DNA of 64,000 nucleotides, taken from the NCBI GenBank assembly GCA_014305025.1, contig JACRTY010000021.1:62001-126000 (forward strand). The letters are read 5' to 3'. This stretch comes from Candidatus Nyctobacter psychrophilus. GTDB taxonomy: Bacteria; Vulcanimicrobiota; Vulcanimicrobiia; Vulcanimicrobiales; Vulcanimicrobiaceae. Of this stretch, positions 52,528 to 62,060 are shown in pieces. The notes under the pieces are model-generated. The model had not been told where the DNA came from and did not search any database. It saw nothing but the letters and a program-made list of their open reading frames with translations. Made by a program: the position numbers and the translations under genes. The first letter of the stretch is position 1. Each line of letters starts with the position of its first letter.

Positions 52528-53969
52528 GACGTGCCTCCTATCACGGCGGCAGCCTCGGCAATGAGGCTGCCGAGTGCACCCGGCACGGCGAGTCCCAGGC
52601 CGAGAACGACCACGAAGCCGATGCTCATTGCGGCCAGGGCGTACGGCGCCGCTTCACCACGGCGGATCGTATCCGGCGGGTCACCGATCGTCGTTGCCGT
52701 TACCCAGCGCACGATCCCGCCGAATGCGACCAAAAGTAACGCGAGCACGATCCCCGCGATCACGTACGCAGACGAACCGAAGCCACCGCTTACGATCATC
52801 AGTTCACTGCGGAAAATGCCGAACGGCGGCAGCCCGGCCAGCGCCAGCGCGGCGACCACGAAGAGCCCCCCCGAAACCGGCAAGGCGCTCGCCGCACCGC
52901 GAATGCCGGCGATCTCGCGCGTGTGGTAGCGATCGGCGAGTCGGCCGGCGGCGAAGAACCCAAGTGATTTGGAAGCCGAGTGGTTGATCGTGTGCAGGAG
53001 CGCGCCGGTAAGTGCGAGCGGCACGCCGAAACCGAAACCGCACGCCACGATGCCCATGTGTTCGATGCTCGAGTACGCCAGCATCCGCTTTACGTCACGT
53101 TGTTGCAAGAGAAAGAAGGCGGCAAGAAACAACGAGAGCAGCCCGACGACGAAGAACAGTCCCCGGGCGAGGCCCGGGCCGACCGCGGCATTGGCGATGG
53201 CGGTGAAGCGCACGATGACGTACAGCGCGTCGGACAGGATGATACCGGAAAGCATCGCGCTCGTCGGAGTCGGACCGGAGCCGTGCGCGTCGGGCAACCA
53301 CGTGTGCATCGGTGCGAGTCCCATTTTGGTTCCGAATCCGATCAGCGCGAAAATGAATGAGAGCCGTACGCCGTCGGGCTCCAGCCGCTTGGCGGCGTGC
53401 ATGTACGCGGCCCACTCGGGCGCATGGTGCATGCCGAGCGCGCTCCCGGCCGACGCATATAAGACGACGACCGCTACGAGTCCCAGCCCAAGGCCGCACG
53501 ATGCGATGAGGATGTATTTCCAGGCTGCTTCGAGCGCTGCGTCCGTTCCCTGCAGCCGGACGAGCAACGCCGCAACGATCGTCGTCGCTTCGAGTGCAAC
53601 CCACATGCCCGCGACGTTGGTCAGCAGCGGCACGACGGCTTCGGCGCAGGCGAATGCATTCGTGAGCGCGAGGAATTCGCGGCGATAGCCTTCCCCCGCT
53701 TCGCCCGCGTCGCGTTCGGCCACGACGTACCAATGCGAGTACAGGCCTGCGCCGCCGTAGACGATCGCGACCGGTAGCAGGAAGAGCGCGGAAACGGCGT
53801 CGACGGGGCTCTGGTGGTGCGCCGTGAGCCATGCGAGGGCAACGATGGCAGCCGCCGTCACGAGGCCCGCGAGCGCCGTGACCGGCCGGCCCACGCACGA
53901 CGGCAAGAGGCCCGAGGCGACGGCCGCGACGCCGGGCACGGCGACGATGAGCGCGACGAGCGGGCTCAA
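52524..53969 (-). CDS. HyfF-like (NuoN/NuoM-type) antiporter-like membrane subunit
   Basis: This 481-residue membrane protein has about 14 helices. It contains VAGMWVALEATTIVAALLVRLQGT with the first-repeat Glu, FGTKMGLAPMHTWLPDAHGSGPTPTSAMLSGII with the central Lys/His, and KRMLAYSSIEHMGIVACGFGFG and NHSASKSLGFFAAGRLADRY in the second repeat. These are the usual proton-path residues. TTG at 53969 overlaps the previous stop (TTGA); the long upstream frame is the HyfE-like gene read in another frame. Confidence 0.85.
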   Translation of the reverse strand: MSPLVALIVAVPGVAAVASGLLPSCVGRPVTALAGLVTAAAIVALAWLTAHHQSPVDAVSALFLLPVAIVYGGAGLYSHWYVVAERDAGEAGEGYRREFLALTNAFACAEAVVPLLTNVAGMWVALEATTIVAALLVRLQGTDAALEAAWKYILIASCGLGLGLVAVVVLYASAGSALGMHHAPEWAAYMHAAKRLEPDGVRLSFIFALIGFGTKMGLAPMHTWLPDAHGSGPTPTSAMLSGIILSDALYVIVRFTAIANAAVGPGLARGLFFVVGLLSLFLAAFFLLQQRDVKRMLAYSSIEHMGIVACGFGFGVPLALTGALLHTINHSASKSLGFFAAGRLADRYHTREIAGIRGAASALPVSGGLFVVAALALAGLPPFGIFRSELMIVSGGFGSSAYVIAGIVLALLLVAFGGIVRWVTATTIGDPPDTIRRGEAAPYALAAMSIGFVVVLGLGLAVPGALGSLIAEAAAVIGGTS

Positions 53970-54637
53970 CCGTGCAACCGCTGCAAGACGTCGACCGAAG
54001 CGGACGCGCTTTGCTCGACCAGCACGCGGACGAGCACGGCGAAGACGAAGACGGCGACCAGGACATCGATCAAGAGCAGGATGCCGACGACCAGCGGCAG
54101 TCCGGGAGCGAGCGTTACGGTGCCGAAATACAGTCCGTTCTCGAGCGTCAGGAACGCGATCACTTGGGCCAGCGCGTTCGGCCGCAGAATCGCGACGAGG
54201 AAGCCGACGAAGACGATCGCGAGCGTCGTCGCCAAATCCGCTTGCGGCAGAAACGCTCCGGTGCGCAGCGGCAAGGCTCCGGCCACCAGGATCGCGACGC
54301 CCATGAGACCCGCCGCGATGATCAGCGAGAGCGTAACGTTGATGCGCTCGGGAATTTCGACGCGCGTCGAAATGTTGCGCGACAGGTGACGCATGTAGAG
54401 CGGTAAGATGACGACCTTCGCCGCGACCGTGAGCGCTGCCAGCACGATCAGGTCCCACTGGCGGTCCTGGACACCGACCGCAAGCGAGATGAACGCAACG
54501 AACAGCGACTGCACCGCGTAGAGCGTGATCAATTCGGCCAGGACGACGGACCGCAGGAGCGCGAGCTGGACGAGCAGCAACGCGACGCTGATCGTGCCGG
54601 CGACAGCTTGCGGCAAGGTCAATGAGTGGACGTTCAT
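53966..54637 (-). CDS. HyfE-like (NuoK-containing) membrane subunit
   Basis: This 223-residue protein has six to seven helices and fits HyfE of hydrogenase-4-type complexes, which contains a NuoK-like unit. ALAQVIAFLTLENGLYFGTV holds the conserved membrane Glu, and an earlier Glu is at LRSVVLAELITLYAVQ. KVVILPLYMRHLSRNI is the characteristic HyfE segment. It overlaps the NuoH-like gene by 4 bp. Confidence 0.85.
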   Translation of the reverse strand: MNVHSLTLPQAVAGTISVALLLVQLALLRSVVLAELITLYAVQSLFVAFISLAVGVQDRQWDLIVLAALTVAAKVVILPLYMRHLSRNISTRVEIPERINVTLSLIIAAGLMGVAILVAGALPLRTGAFLPQADLATTLAIVFVGFLVAILRPNALAQVIAFLTLENGLYFGTVTLAPGLPLVVGILLLIDVLVAVFVFAVLVRVLVEQSASASVDVLQRLHG

Positions 54638-55590
54638 CCCGCTCCGATTACGTACGCAAACGTCGCCAAGACGGCGACGAGCAGCCCGGTCGCGATGAAC
54701 TCGGTGATCTTATAGAGCCGAAGCTTCGCGTACGTCGTATCGATCACGATCACGAAGGCCGCGACGATGAGCGTCTTGAGAAAGAGGTACACGACCGCGA
54801 GCAGCACGCTCGAGAGGCTTCCGTCGTCGGAAAGGCCGCGCGGCAGCAAGAGGATGTTGACGAAGATCGTGTACAGCAGGAACTGCTTCATCGACGAGCC
54901 CCACCGAAACAGACCCATTTCGGGGCCGCTGTGCTCGAAGAGCCGTGCGTCGTCGATCATTCCGAACTCGATCGTCGCCGACGAGCTTTCGATCGGGATG
55001 CGCCCGGTATCGACGAGCAGCATCATGAAGAAGGCCGCGACCGCGAGCACGTGCGCCGGCCGCAGCACGTCGACCGCCGAGTGGCGCAGCGCCGCGTTCA
55101 TCGCATACGGCAGATCGGTGCCGGTGATGAACGCGACCGAGAAGAACACGAAGATCAAGGTCGGTTCGACGAGGACCCCCACCATCGTCGCGCGACTGCC
55201 GCCGATGCCCGTGTACTGCGAGCCCGAGTCGAGCCCCGCACACGCGGTGACGAAGCCCGCGAGTCCGAGCACGAACGCGCCGCCGAGAATGTCGCCGTAC
55301 GTCGCGCCGGGCAGCGGATACGTCGTCAGCACGGGGATCAACGTCGCGACGGTCGCGTACGCGCCGCACGCCACGTACGCCGCAGCCCGGAAGAACCACG
55401 AAGACGCGTCCGGCACGATCCGTCCCTTGCGCAGGAATTTCAGAATGTCACGGTACGTTTGAAATACGGACGGGCCGCGTTTTCCGGCGATGATCGCCTC
55501 GACGCGCGCGATGACGCCGGTCAGCAGCGGCGAAACGAAGAGAACCGTCAGGACTTGCGCGGCTTGGACCGCATACGCCGGAAGAAGCAA
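54634..55590 (-). CDS. HyfC/HycD-like (NuoH-type) membrane subunit
   Basis: This 318-residue protein has eight helices. It has the NuoH-like first loop KRGPSVFQTYRDILKFLRKG and the acidic loop TGRIPIESSSATIEFGMIDDARLFEHSGPEMGLFRWGSSMK, which in NuoH and HycD helps form the coupling site. It is the first gene of the operon, transcribed towards lower coordinates. The upstream region to the divergent phospholipase gene is 386 bp. Confidence 0.88.
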   Translation of the reverse strand: MLLPAYAVQAAQVLTVLFVSPLLTGVIARVEAIIAGKRGPSVFQTYRDILKFLRKGRIVPDASSWFFRAAAYVACGAYATVATLIPVLTTYPLPGATYGDILGGAFVLGLAGFVTACAGLDSGSQYTGIGGSRATMVGVLVEPTLIFVFFSVAFITGTDLPYAMNAALRHSAVDVLRPAHVLAVAAFFMMLLVDTGRIPIESSSATIEFGMIDDARLFEHSGPEMGLFRWGSSMKQFLLYTIFVNILLLPRGLSDDGSLSSVLLAVVYLFLKTLIVAAFVIVIDTTYAKLRLYKITEFIATGLLVAVLATFAYVIGAG

Positions 55591-55976
55591 GCCTTATTCC
55601 GTCCGCGCTGCTTGGCGCGAAGATCGAATAACGACAGTCGGCAACGCGGTGCAGCCGATACGATACGGAACTCGCTGTGTGTTCATGCTCCCGCCTTTGC
55701 AGCAGGAGCCATCAGCCGAATAATCGGCGCTTGTCGGCGAGCTCCATCGCCATCGGTTGTTGTAGAAAGCAATTGTACGCTTTTGCGGCAATCCCTCGCG
55801 AACGCCATGGCCGCCGCACCACACGCGGCCCACTTCCGGAAGGGCAACTGTCCCGCCGGGCGTAAATCCCCGTTCCCGGCGGTGGAGTCCGCCTGCGGCC
55901 CCAGTGCCGCGAATCGCTCTTGCGAGCCGATGACTCCTGCGTGATCTTCCTTATGCGTCCGCAGGAGAGAACTCGA
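55591..55976. other. Divergent intergenic region with a strong hairpin
   Basis: This 386-bp gap separates the hydrogenase-like operon (minus) from the phospholipase gene (plus). It must hold both promoters but I cannot assign a -35/-10 pair with confidence. A perfect 8-bp stem, CCGCCGGG (55853-55860) with CCCGGCGG (55875-55882) and a 14-nt loop, lies about 95 bp before the phospholipase start. A 103-residue minus-strand frame (55683-55994) has fairly natural composition but overlaps the divergent start, so I do not call it a gene. Confidence 0.45.
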
Positions 55977-57464
55977 ATGAAGTGCCGCCAGCATACGTTT
56001 GCAACGATGACCGTCGCGAAGCGCTACGGCCGAGCTTGGAGCAATACGTTGAGACTTTCATCGGCCTTTGCCATGATGGGCGCGGTTGCGTTCGCGCTCG
56101 GGACGAGTCCAAGCCGCGGCGCATCGGTTGCGCCCTCGGGCACGGCAACGACCATCCCGGCCTTGCCGCCGTCACCCGAAGCCGTGCCGCCGAGCGCCGA
56201 GCAAGACCGCGCGGCGATCGAACGTGCGCACATCAAGCACGTCGTCGTCATCATTCAAGAAAATCGCAGCGTCGACAACCTCTTCAACGGTTTTCCGCGG
56301 GCCGACACGGTCCAGTATGGAGCCAGCACCGAGCACGGGATCGTTCGGCTGCGGCCCGTCGATCTCGACTATCCGCACGACGTCGATCACCAGCACCGCG
56401 CGTTCATGCGCGAGTATGACGGCGGACGCATGGACGGGTTCGATCAAGTCCGGACGTACCCGGACCGCGATCCCCTCTTCGCGTACTCGTACATCCCGCG
56501 CCAAGAAGTCGAACCGTATTGGCAGATGGCACTGGACTGGACGTTCGCCGATCGGATGTTTCAGTCGAACACCGGTCCCAGTTTTCCCGCGCACCTCTAT
56601 CTGGTCGCCGGTCAGTCGCTCAACACGACCGACAATCCCAATCACATCGAGACCGGGCACTTCGCGTGGGGCTGCGACTCGCCGCCGAACGCCACGGTTG
56701 CGGTCCTCGCGCCCAACGGCGCCGAAGAACCCGGCCCGTTCCCGTGCCTCGACTTTCGGACGCTCGCCGACGAACTCGATGTCGCCGGTTTGCCGTGGCG
56801 CTACTACGCTCCGTCGATCCACAGCCTCGGCGACATTTGGTCGGCCTTCGATGCAGTCCGGCACATTCGATACGGGCCGGATTGGAACAATGTCGTCTCA
56901 CCCGAAACACGCATTCTCGCGGACCCGGGAGCGGGTTTCTTACCGTCGGTCACGTGGGTCGTGCCGACGGCACATAATTCCGATCATCCGTTTCCGCGTC
57001 ACTCGATCGGTGCCGATCTCGGCATCACGGGGCAGTACGGGCCCGAGTGGGTCGCTTCGGTTGTTAATGAAATCGGAGAAAGCAAGTTCTGGGACAGCAC
57101 GGCGATCTTCGTCGTGTGGGATGATTGGGGCGGCTTCTACGATCACGTCGCTCCGCCGCAGCTCGATGCGATGGGCCTCGGACCGCGCGTCCCGTTCATC
57201 GTCATCTCACCGTACGCGCGACCACACTACGTCTCCCACGTCCAGCACGAATTCGGCAGCATCTTGAAATTCAGCGAAAACGTGTTCGGTCTGCCACGTT
57301 TGGGCACGACCGATATCCGCGCCGACGGCCTGTGGGATTGCTTCAATTTCAACGCGCCGCCGCGTTCATTCATACCGGTACGCATTCCGCGAGAGCGGCA
57401 GGCACAGTTCGGAAACGTTCGCACCCGGCCGGTCGACGAGATGCCGCCCGACACCGATGACTGA
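55977..57464 (+). CDS. Secreted phosphoesterase: phospholipase C / acid phosphatase type
   Basis: The 495-residue protein has a signal peptide (hydrophobic residues 27-43, ASVAPSG after) and the phosphoesterase core of the alkaline-phosphatase-like superfamily. [20 protein letters not shown] near residue 84 carries the metal-binding Glu-Asn and the presumed nucleophile region. A late segment, [20 protein letters not shown], holds the Asp/His ligands, and [17 protein letters not shown] follows. These motifs are shared by non-haemolytic phospholipases C and AcpA-type acid phosphatases, and the substrate cannot be chosen. The ATG at 55977 follows GCAGGAGAG. Phosphate scavenging outside the cytosol is the likely role. 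Confidence 0.85.
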   Translation: MKCRQHTFATMTVAKRYGRAWSNTLRLSSAFAMMGAVAFALGTSPSRGASVAPSGTATTIPALPPSPEAVPPSAEQDRAAIERAHIKHVVVIIQENRSVDNLFNGFPRADTVQYGASTEHGIVRLRPVDLDYPHDVDHQHRAFMREYDGGRMDGFDQVRTYPDRDPLFAYSYIPRQEVEPYWQMALDWTFADRMFQSNTGPSFPAHLYLVAGQSLNTTDNPNHIETGHFAWGCDSPPNATVAVLAPNGAEEPGPFPCLDFRTLADELDVAGLPWRYYAPSIHSLGDIWSAFDAVRHIRYGPDWNNVVSPETRILADPGAGFLPSVTWVVPTAHNSDHPFPRHSIGADLGITGQYGPEWVASVVNEIGESKFWDSTAIFVVWDDWGGFYDHVAPPQLDAMGLGPRVPFIVISPYARPHYVSHVQHEFGSILKFSENVFGLPRLGTTDIRADGLWDCFNFNAPPRSFIPVRIPRERQAQFGNVRTRPVDEMPPDTDD

Positions 57465-57527
57465 CTACGGCGTGCGCTTGGCGACTGCACTCAGCCTCTC
57501 GTGCAGAAACTCGCAGGCTGCCGGCGG

Positions 57528-58634
57528 TCATGCGGTGCTCCGTAACGCATCCAGCCTCGTCAGAATCGCTTCGCGCAGCGCAGTGATGCCGGCGCCGGAA
57601 CGCGCGCTCACCGGGATTGCGTCCGCGGGAAGGGTGCCCGCCGGAAAGCCGGCGGCATCGCACTTATTGAAGGCGAGCACCACGGGCTTTTCGTCGAGTG
57701 CGAGGTCATGCAGGATGGCTTCAACGCTCGTTCGTTGGCGTGGCCAGTCGGCATTCGAGCCATCGATGACGTGAACGAGCACGTCTGCGCCGGAGAGTTC
57801 TTCGAGCGTCGCCCGAAAGGCGGCGACGAGTTCTTCGGGAAGGTCCGTGATGAAACCAACGGTGTCGGCCAACCGCGCGTAGCGCTGCGGCCCCAGATAT
57901 ACGCGCCGCAAGGTCGGATCGAGCGTCGCGAACGGCTGATCGGCGACGAAAGCACCGTCGGCGCCGGCGCGGGACAGACGGTTGAGCAGCGACGATTTGC
58001 CGGCATTGGTGTAACCGACGAGCGCAACGAGCGGAACGCCGCCGGCCTCGGGACGACGCGTTGCGCGCGAGCGCCGTACATCTTCGAGGCCTGAACGGAC
58101 CACGGAGATGCGCTGCGCGATGCGGCGCCGGTCGACTTCCAATTTCGTTTCGCCGGGACCGCGCGTTCCGACGCCGCCGCCTAAGCGCGACAGCGACGCG
58201 CCGGCACCGATGAGGTTGGCTTGCCGGTAGCGCAACTGCGCCAACTCGACTTGCAGTTGTCCCTCGCGGCTGCGCGCTCGCTGCGCGAAGATGTCGAGGA
58301 TCACCATGGTGCGATCGACGATCGGCAGCGGCACGATCTCTTGGAGATTGGTGCGCTGGCGCGGGCGCAGGTCGTTGAAGACGAATAGCTTGGTCGCAGC
58401 GAGCACCGCCGCGCGCTCGGCGATCTCGTGCGCCTTTCCGCTGCCGACGAGCGTCGCCGGATCGACGCGCTCCAGCCGCTGCACCATCCGTCCAACGAGC
58501 GTCGCCCCCGCGGCCACGATGAGCGCCTCGTATTCGGCCAGTTCAGGCTCGAGTGGCCGCTTGGCATCGTGGAGGTCGACGGCAACGACAAGGCCACGCT
58601 CCGCCGCCGGGCCCGTGGCATGCGTACGTGTCAT
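57528..58634 (-). CDS. hflX: Ribosome-associated GTPase HflX
   Basis: This 368-residue protein has the HflX N-terminal domain (LVGSGKAHEIAERA; VDRTMVILDIFAQRARSREGQLQVELAQLRYR; GGGVGTRGPGETKLEVDRRRI) followed by a G domain with VGYTNAGKSSLLNRL, the G3 DTVGF and the G4 NKCD. HflX binds the 50S subunit and splits or rescues stalled ribosomes under stress. Its ATG overlaps the stop of a periplasmic binding-protein gene (ATGA), so they are cotranscribed despite unrelated roles. Confidence 0.95.
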   Translation of the reverse strand: MTRTHATGPAAERGLVVAVDLHDAKRPLEPELAEYEALIVAAGATLVGRMVQRLERVDPATLVGSGKAHEIAERAAVLAATKLFVFNDLRPRQRTNLQEIVPLPIVDRTMVILDIFAQRARSREGQLQVELAQLRYRQANLIGAGASLSRLGGGVGTRGPGETKLEVDRRRIAQRISVVRSGLEDVRRSRATRRPEAGGVPLVALVGYTNAGKSSLLNRLSRAGADGAFVADQPFATLDPTLRRVYLGPQRYARLADTVGFITDLPEELVAAFRATLEELSGADVLVHVIDGSNADWPRQRTSVEAILHDLALDEKPVVLAFNKCDAAGFPAGTLPADAIPVSARSGAGITALREAILTRLDALRSTA

Positions 58635-59515
58635 CGTCCACGATACCCGGCGGAATGGCCGCCCGGATGCAAGCGGGGGATCAACCATGCGAGGCCGTCG
58701 TTGTAGCGCGGCCCGGGGTTTTCGAGAATGTCGGGGTCGGCAAGCACGTACGCGCGGTGGTCTTGGACGGCATGCAGCGCACTCCAGGGAAGGCGCTCGC
58801 GGACCGCAGCGAAGCCGCTGTTCTTATCGGCGACGACCACGTCGGGCTGCGCTTGGAGCAGCGCTTCAGCGCTGTAGCGCGCGTAGGGCGAGTCGAGCGA
58901 GGCGGCGTTGGTTCCACCCGCGAGCGCGATCAACTGCGCGATATAGGAGCGCCGCCCGACCGTATAGATCGGATCGACACCAAGCACCACGAACGTACGG
59001 GGGCGCGCGTGCCGCGGCACCCCTGAGGCCAGGGCGGTCGTGCGCTTACGGAGGCGCTCGGCCAACAGCGCCGCTTCGTGCGCGTGGCCCGACAACGTGC
59101 CCAGACCCTGCAGGTCCGTGAAGATATCCGCGAACGAATCGTCGCGCAGCAGCGCAACGCGCAGTCCGGCACGCCGCAGCGGCGCGACGAGCGCCGCTTG
59201 CGCCGGAATGCCGACCACGAGGTCGGGATGAAACGCGACGATGCGCTCGGCGTCGAGCGACGCCGAGGACGCCACCTGGGGCAACCGCGCGGCTGCGGCC
59301 GGATAATCCGTCGCTTGCGAGACGCCGACGACTTGCGGGCCTGCGCCGATCGCGAACAGATCTTCCGTCAGCGAAGGAATCAACGACACGATACGCGGTG
59401 CCGGGCGCGAGGGCGCGGCCCACGCCGGTCGCGGGTCGCCCGCCATTCTCGCCGATGCGAAGAAAGCCACGCATACTGCCGCGAGGAACAGCGCCGCCAG
59501 GCGTTTCGAGTACAT
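58631..59515 (-). CDS. ABC-transporter periplasmic substrate-binding protein, BtuF-like
   Basis: This 294-residue protein has a signal peptide (LAALFLAAVCVAFFASARMA) and the two-lobe class III binding fold. RIVSLIPSLTEDLFAIGAGPQVVGVSQATDYP opens the first lobe and PDVVVADKNSGFAAVRERLPW marks the second. It pairs with the permease and ATPase genes at 60190-61988. The SLIPSLTE start and ATDYP are typical of cobalamin-binding BtuF, though haem or siderophore cannot be excluded. No cobalamin riboswitch fits in the 74-bp divergent gap. Confidence 0.82.
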   Translation of the reverse strand: MYSKRLAALFLAAVCVAFFASARMAGDPRPAWAAPSRPAPRIVSLIPSLTEDLFAIGAGPQVVGVSQATDYPAAAARLPQVASSASLDAERIVAFHPDLVVGIPAQAALVAPLRRAGLRVALLRDDSFADIFTDLQGLGTLSGHAHEAALLAERLRKRTTALASGVPRHARPRTFVVLGVDPIYTVGRRSYIAQLIALAGGTNAASLDSPYARYSAEALLQAQPDVVVADKNSGFAAVRERLPWSALHAVQDHRAYVLADPDILENPGPRYNDGLAWLIPRLHPGGHSAGYRGR

Positions 59516-59589
59516 CGCGGCGTGCTTCGGCCCGCAGCAACCGAAACTTTCGCGTTCTTCGACCGTACGTTGCAGAAAGGAGCAGCCGC

Positions 59590-60168
59590 TTGAACGCAAC
59601 CGCCGATTACGACGCCGCGCGAGCAGCCGTCTCGCGAACCCTGCCGGCGTACGTTTCATATACGGTCACGTCGCATGCCACCGGCATGGGCTTCAGCAAG
59701 GACGAAGCGTCGACGATCGTCGTACGCTCGCGCGACGGCAAGATCGTCAAAGGAACGCCGCCCAGCGTCAAGATCGGGTCGGATGCTTCGTATTCAGATG
59801 ACGTCGCGAATCATGCACCATTCCAACTCGCATGTTATCGCGCGACGGGCGCGCGCCTGACCAGCTTTGACGGCCGCCCAACTGAGGCGCTAAGCTTGGA
59901 ATCGAACCGGACGTGTGAACACGACCGGCACGGTGATTTCGACACGCTCTACCTCGACCCGACGACGCGCGATCCGCTGGCGGCCGTCGGGAATCAACAC
60001 GATGATCCCGTTTCCGCCCATCTCGAACAGCGCTACGCGCGCACTGGTAGCTTCATCCTGCCCTCCGCTTTCGACGTGATGGTCAAGGGCAGCAGCTTCA
60101 TGTTTTGGCTCAACGTCACGGCCCACCAGACCTACACGCGCTACGCGTTCAGCAACGCGCCGCCGTAG
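59590..60168 (+). CDS. Hypothetical protein beside the ABC importer
   Basis: This protein of about 192 residues is of unknown family. TTG at 59590 is preceded by AAAGGAG with 8 nt spacing, which decides the start against a longer frame running into the divergent gene. There is no signal peptide in the first 25 residues, which are TADYDAARAAVSRTLPAYVSYTV-like. The chain is rich in Thr, Ser and His, and ends with an aromatic stretch (FMFWLNVTAHQTYTRYAF). Two cysteines could pair. It lies 21 bp before the permease gene, so a link to the importer is likely. Confidence 0.55.
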   Translation: MNATADYDAARAAVSRTLPAYVSYTVTSHATGMGFSKDEASTIVVRSRDGKIVKGTPPSVKIGSDASYSDDVANHAPFQLACYRATGARLTSFDGRPTEALSLESNRTCEHDRHGDFDTLYLDPTTRDPLAAVGNQHDDPVSAHLEQRYARTGSFILPSAFDVMVKGSSFMFWLNVTAHQTYTRYAFSNAPP

Positions 60169-60189
60169 CAACGCGCATGTACCGTACCG

Positions 60190-61200
60190 ATGGAGCGGAA
60201 AACCTTCCGAGTGATTCGCTATGCGACGCTGGTCCTCGCGATGCTGGCGGCGCTCGCGCTCGGGCTTTTCGTCGGCGGAGCGGCCCTGGGGCCGGACGAT
60301 GTGCTCCAGGCGCTGATCCACCCGCATGCGGTGGGGGACGCCACCACGATCGTGTGGTCCCTGCGGCTGCCGCGTGTCATCATCGCGGCCGTGGTCGGCG
60401 CGGCACTTGCCGTTTCCGGCCTGCTGCTTCAAGGGCTGCTGCGTAATCCACTCGTCGATCCGTTCTTGACGGGCGTCAGCGCGGGCGCGGGCGCAGCGAT
60501 CGCACTCGCCGTCGCGGCCGGCGTCGCCGCCCCGTTCGTCCCGGCGCTCGGGTTCGCAGCCAGCATGGCGACCGCGCTGCTGGTGGCGGCGCTGGCGCGG
60601 CGCGGCAGCGGACTCGATGCAGAACGGCTGATTTTAGCCGGGGTATCGCTCTCGGCGCTGTTCTCGGCCATCGTGGCGCTCGCGCTGTTACGCCTCGGTC
60701 CTGACAGCGGCAACGCGATCCTCGCGTGGCTGGCGGGGTCGCTTGCGTCGCGCGGCTGGCCGGATCTCGCGTGGGCCGCACCGTATCTCGGAGCAGGACT
60801 CGCACTTGCCGCGCTCGCGGCGCCGTCGTTGAACGCGCTACGCCTTGGACCGAACACGGCGCGCGCGGTCGGGGTCAATATCGCGCGCACGCAGTGGCTC
60901 GTTCTCGCGGCGGCGACGTTGCTTGCGGCAGCGTCAGTAGCACTTGCGGGCATCGTCGGCTTCGTCGGTCTCATCGTCCCGCATCTCGCGCGACGCGTCG
61001 TCGGCACCGACGTTCGCGCTTCGCTGATTGCGTCGGCGCTGCTCGGTGCCACCGTCGTGCCGCTGGCCGATGCCATGGCACGCTCCATCGTGGCGCCGGC
61101 AGAAGTCCCGCTCGGCGTGCTGCTGGCTTTCGTCGGAGTGCCCGCCTTCCTCTATCTTTACTTGCGGCCATCCGGCGGAGCGCGCTTGTGGGGCACCTAA
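60190..61200 (+). CDS. FecCD/BtuC-type ABC permease
   Basis: This 336-residue membrane protein has about ten helices. It contains the family signature WSLRLPRVIIAAVVGAALAVSGLLLQGLLRNPLVDPFLTGVSAGAG, the coupling helix GVNIARTQWLVLAAATLLAAASVALAGIVGFVGLIVPHLARRVVG, and a C-terminal GVPAFLYLYLRP. It would transport cobalamin, haem or ferric siderophore delivered by the BtuF-like protein. The ATPase gene overlaps its end by 13 bp. Confidence 0.9.
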   Translation: MERKTFRVIRYATLVLAMLAALALGLFVGGAALGPDDVLQALIHPHAVGDATTIVWSLRLPRVIIAAVVGAALAVSGLLLQGLLRNPLVDPFLTGVSAGAGAAIALAVAAGVAAPFVPALGFAASMATALLVAALARRGSGLDAERLILAGVSLSALFSAIVALALLRLGPDSGNAILAWLAGSLASRGWPDLAWAAPYLGAGLALAALAAPSLNALRLGPNTARAVGVNIARTQWLVLAAATLLAAASVALAGIVGFVGLIVPHLARRVVGTDVRASLIASALLGATVVPLADAMARSIVAPAEVPLGVLLAFVGVPAFLYLYLRPSGGARLWGT

Positions 61201-61988
61201 GCCTCCAAGGCGTTCGGCTGCGCGTGGGCGGCCGTACCCTGCTCGACGACGTGAGCCTCGACATGTTGCCGGGAGAACTCGTCGCCGTCGTGGGGCCCAA
61301 CGGTGCCGGCAAGACGAGTCTCTTGCGCGCGATCGCGGGCTTCACGCGACCGGCCGGCGGCCGCATCATGCTCGACGGCAGCGACATTGCAACGATGCGG
61401 ACGATGCAGCGCGCGCTTGCCGTAACGCTGATCGGCAGCGACGTCGAAACGCCCGTCGGCACGACGGTTCGTGAGACCATCGCGACCGGACGTTTCGCGC
61501 GACGCGCCTGGTGGGATTGGTCGCAGCCCGACGACGATGACGAACGAATCGTGACGCAGGCGCTCGAACGTGTGGGCCTCGCCGAGTTCGCCGAACGCCG
61601 CCTTGAAACGCTGTCCTCGGGCGAGAAGCAGCGTGCCTGGCTGGCGCTCGCACTCGCTCAGGATGCGCAGGTCGTGCTCCTGGATGAACCGACGTCACAC
61701 CTGGATCCGCGCGCCGCACTCGAGGTCGCACGCATTATGCGCGGTATCGCGTGCGGTACGAGGACGGCGGTGGTGGTCACGCACGACCTCAACGAGGCGG
61801 CCGCCGTGGCTGACCGCATCGCCGTTCTCGGTGATGGTGTGCTGCTTCGCTTCGCGTCGCCGCAAGAGGCGCTCGCTCCCGACGTTCTGGAGCGCGCCTA
61901 CGGCATCAGCTTCGAACGCATCGCCTTCGACGGAAGCATCCGCGTCATTCCGCGCGGTTATCCGACGGGTGCGACGCTTCAGAGATAA
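61188..61988 (+). CDS. ABC-transporter ATPase, BtuD/FecE type
   Basis: This 266-residue ATPase has Walker A VVGPNGAGKTSLL near residue 36, the signature LSSGEKQRAWLALALAQ (a variant of LSGGQ), Walker B QVVLLDEPTSHLD and the switch His in VVVTHDLNEAAAV. The C-terminal residues after 225 form a short extension. GTG at 61188 lies inside the permease gene, indicating coupled translation. It completes the importer with the binding protein and permease. Confidence 0.9.
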   Translation: MGHLSLQGVRLRVGGRTLLDDVSLDMLPGELVAVVGPNGAGKTSLLRAIAGFTRPAGGRIMLDGSDIATMRTMQRALAVTLIGSDVETPVGTTVRETIATGRFARRAWWDWSQPDDDDERIVTQALERVGLAEFAERRLETLSSGEKQRAWLALALAQDAQVVLLDEPTSHLDPRAALEVARIMRGIACGTRTAVVVTHDLNEAAAVADRIAVLGDGVLLRFASPQEALAPDVLERAYGISFERIAFDGSIRVIPRGYPTGATLQR

Positions 61989-62060
61989 TGTCTCGCCGCA
62001 TCGTCTTCGACGCACCACAGTCGATGACGGCATCCGCGTAATCTGCGCGGCGCCTACGGT

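Noticed and set aside
55790-55960. A cobalamin or c-di-AMP riboswitch suggested by GGGCAACTGTCCCGCC and the adjacent hairpin.
   Set aside because: The order of conserved boxes does not match either class on either strand, and no B12-box or equivalent follows.
55683-55994. A 103-residue minus-strand frame in the phospholipase/hydrogenase-like gap.
   Set aside because: It overlaps the phospholipase start, lacks a clear ribosome-binding site and has no recognisable motif; kept only as a remark.
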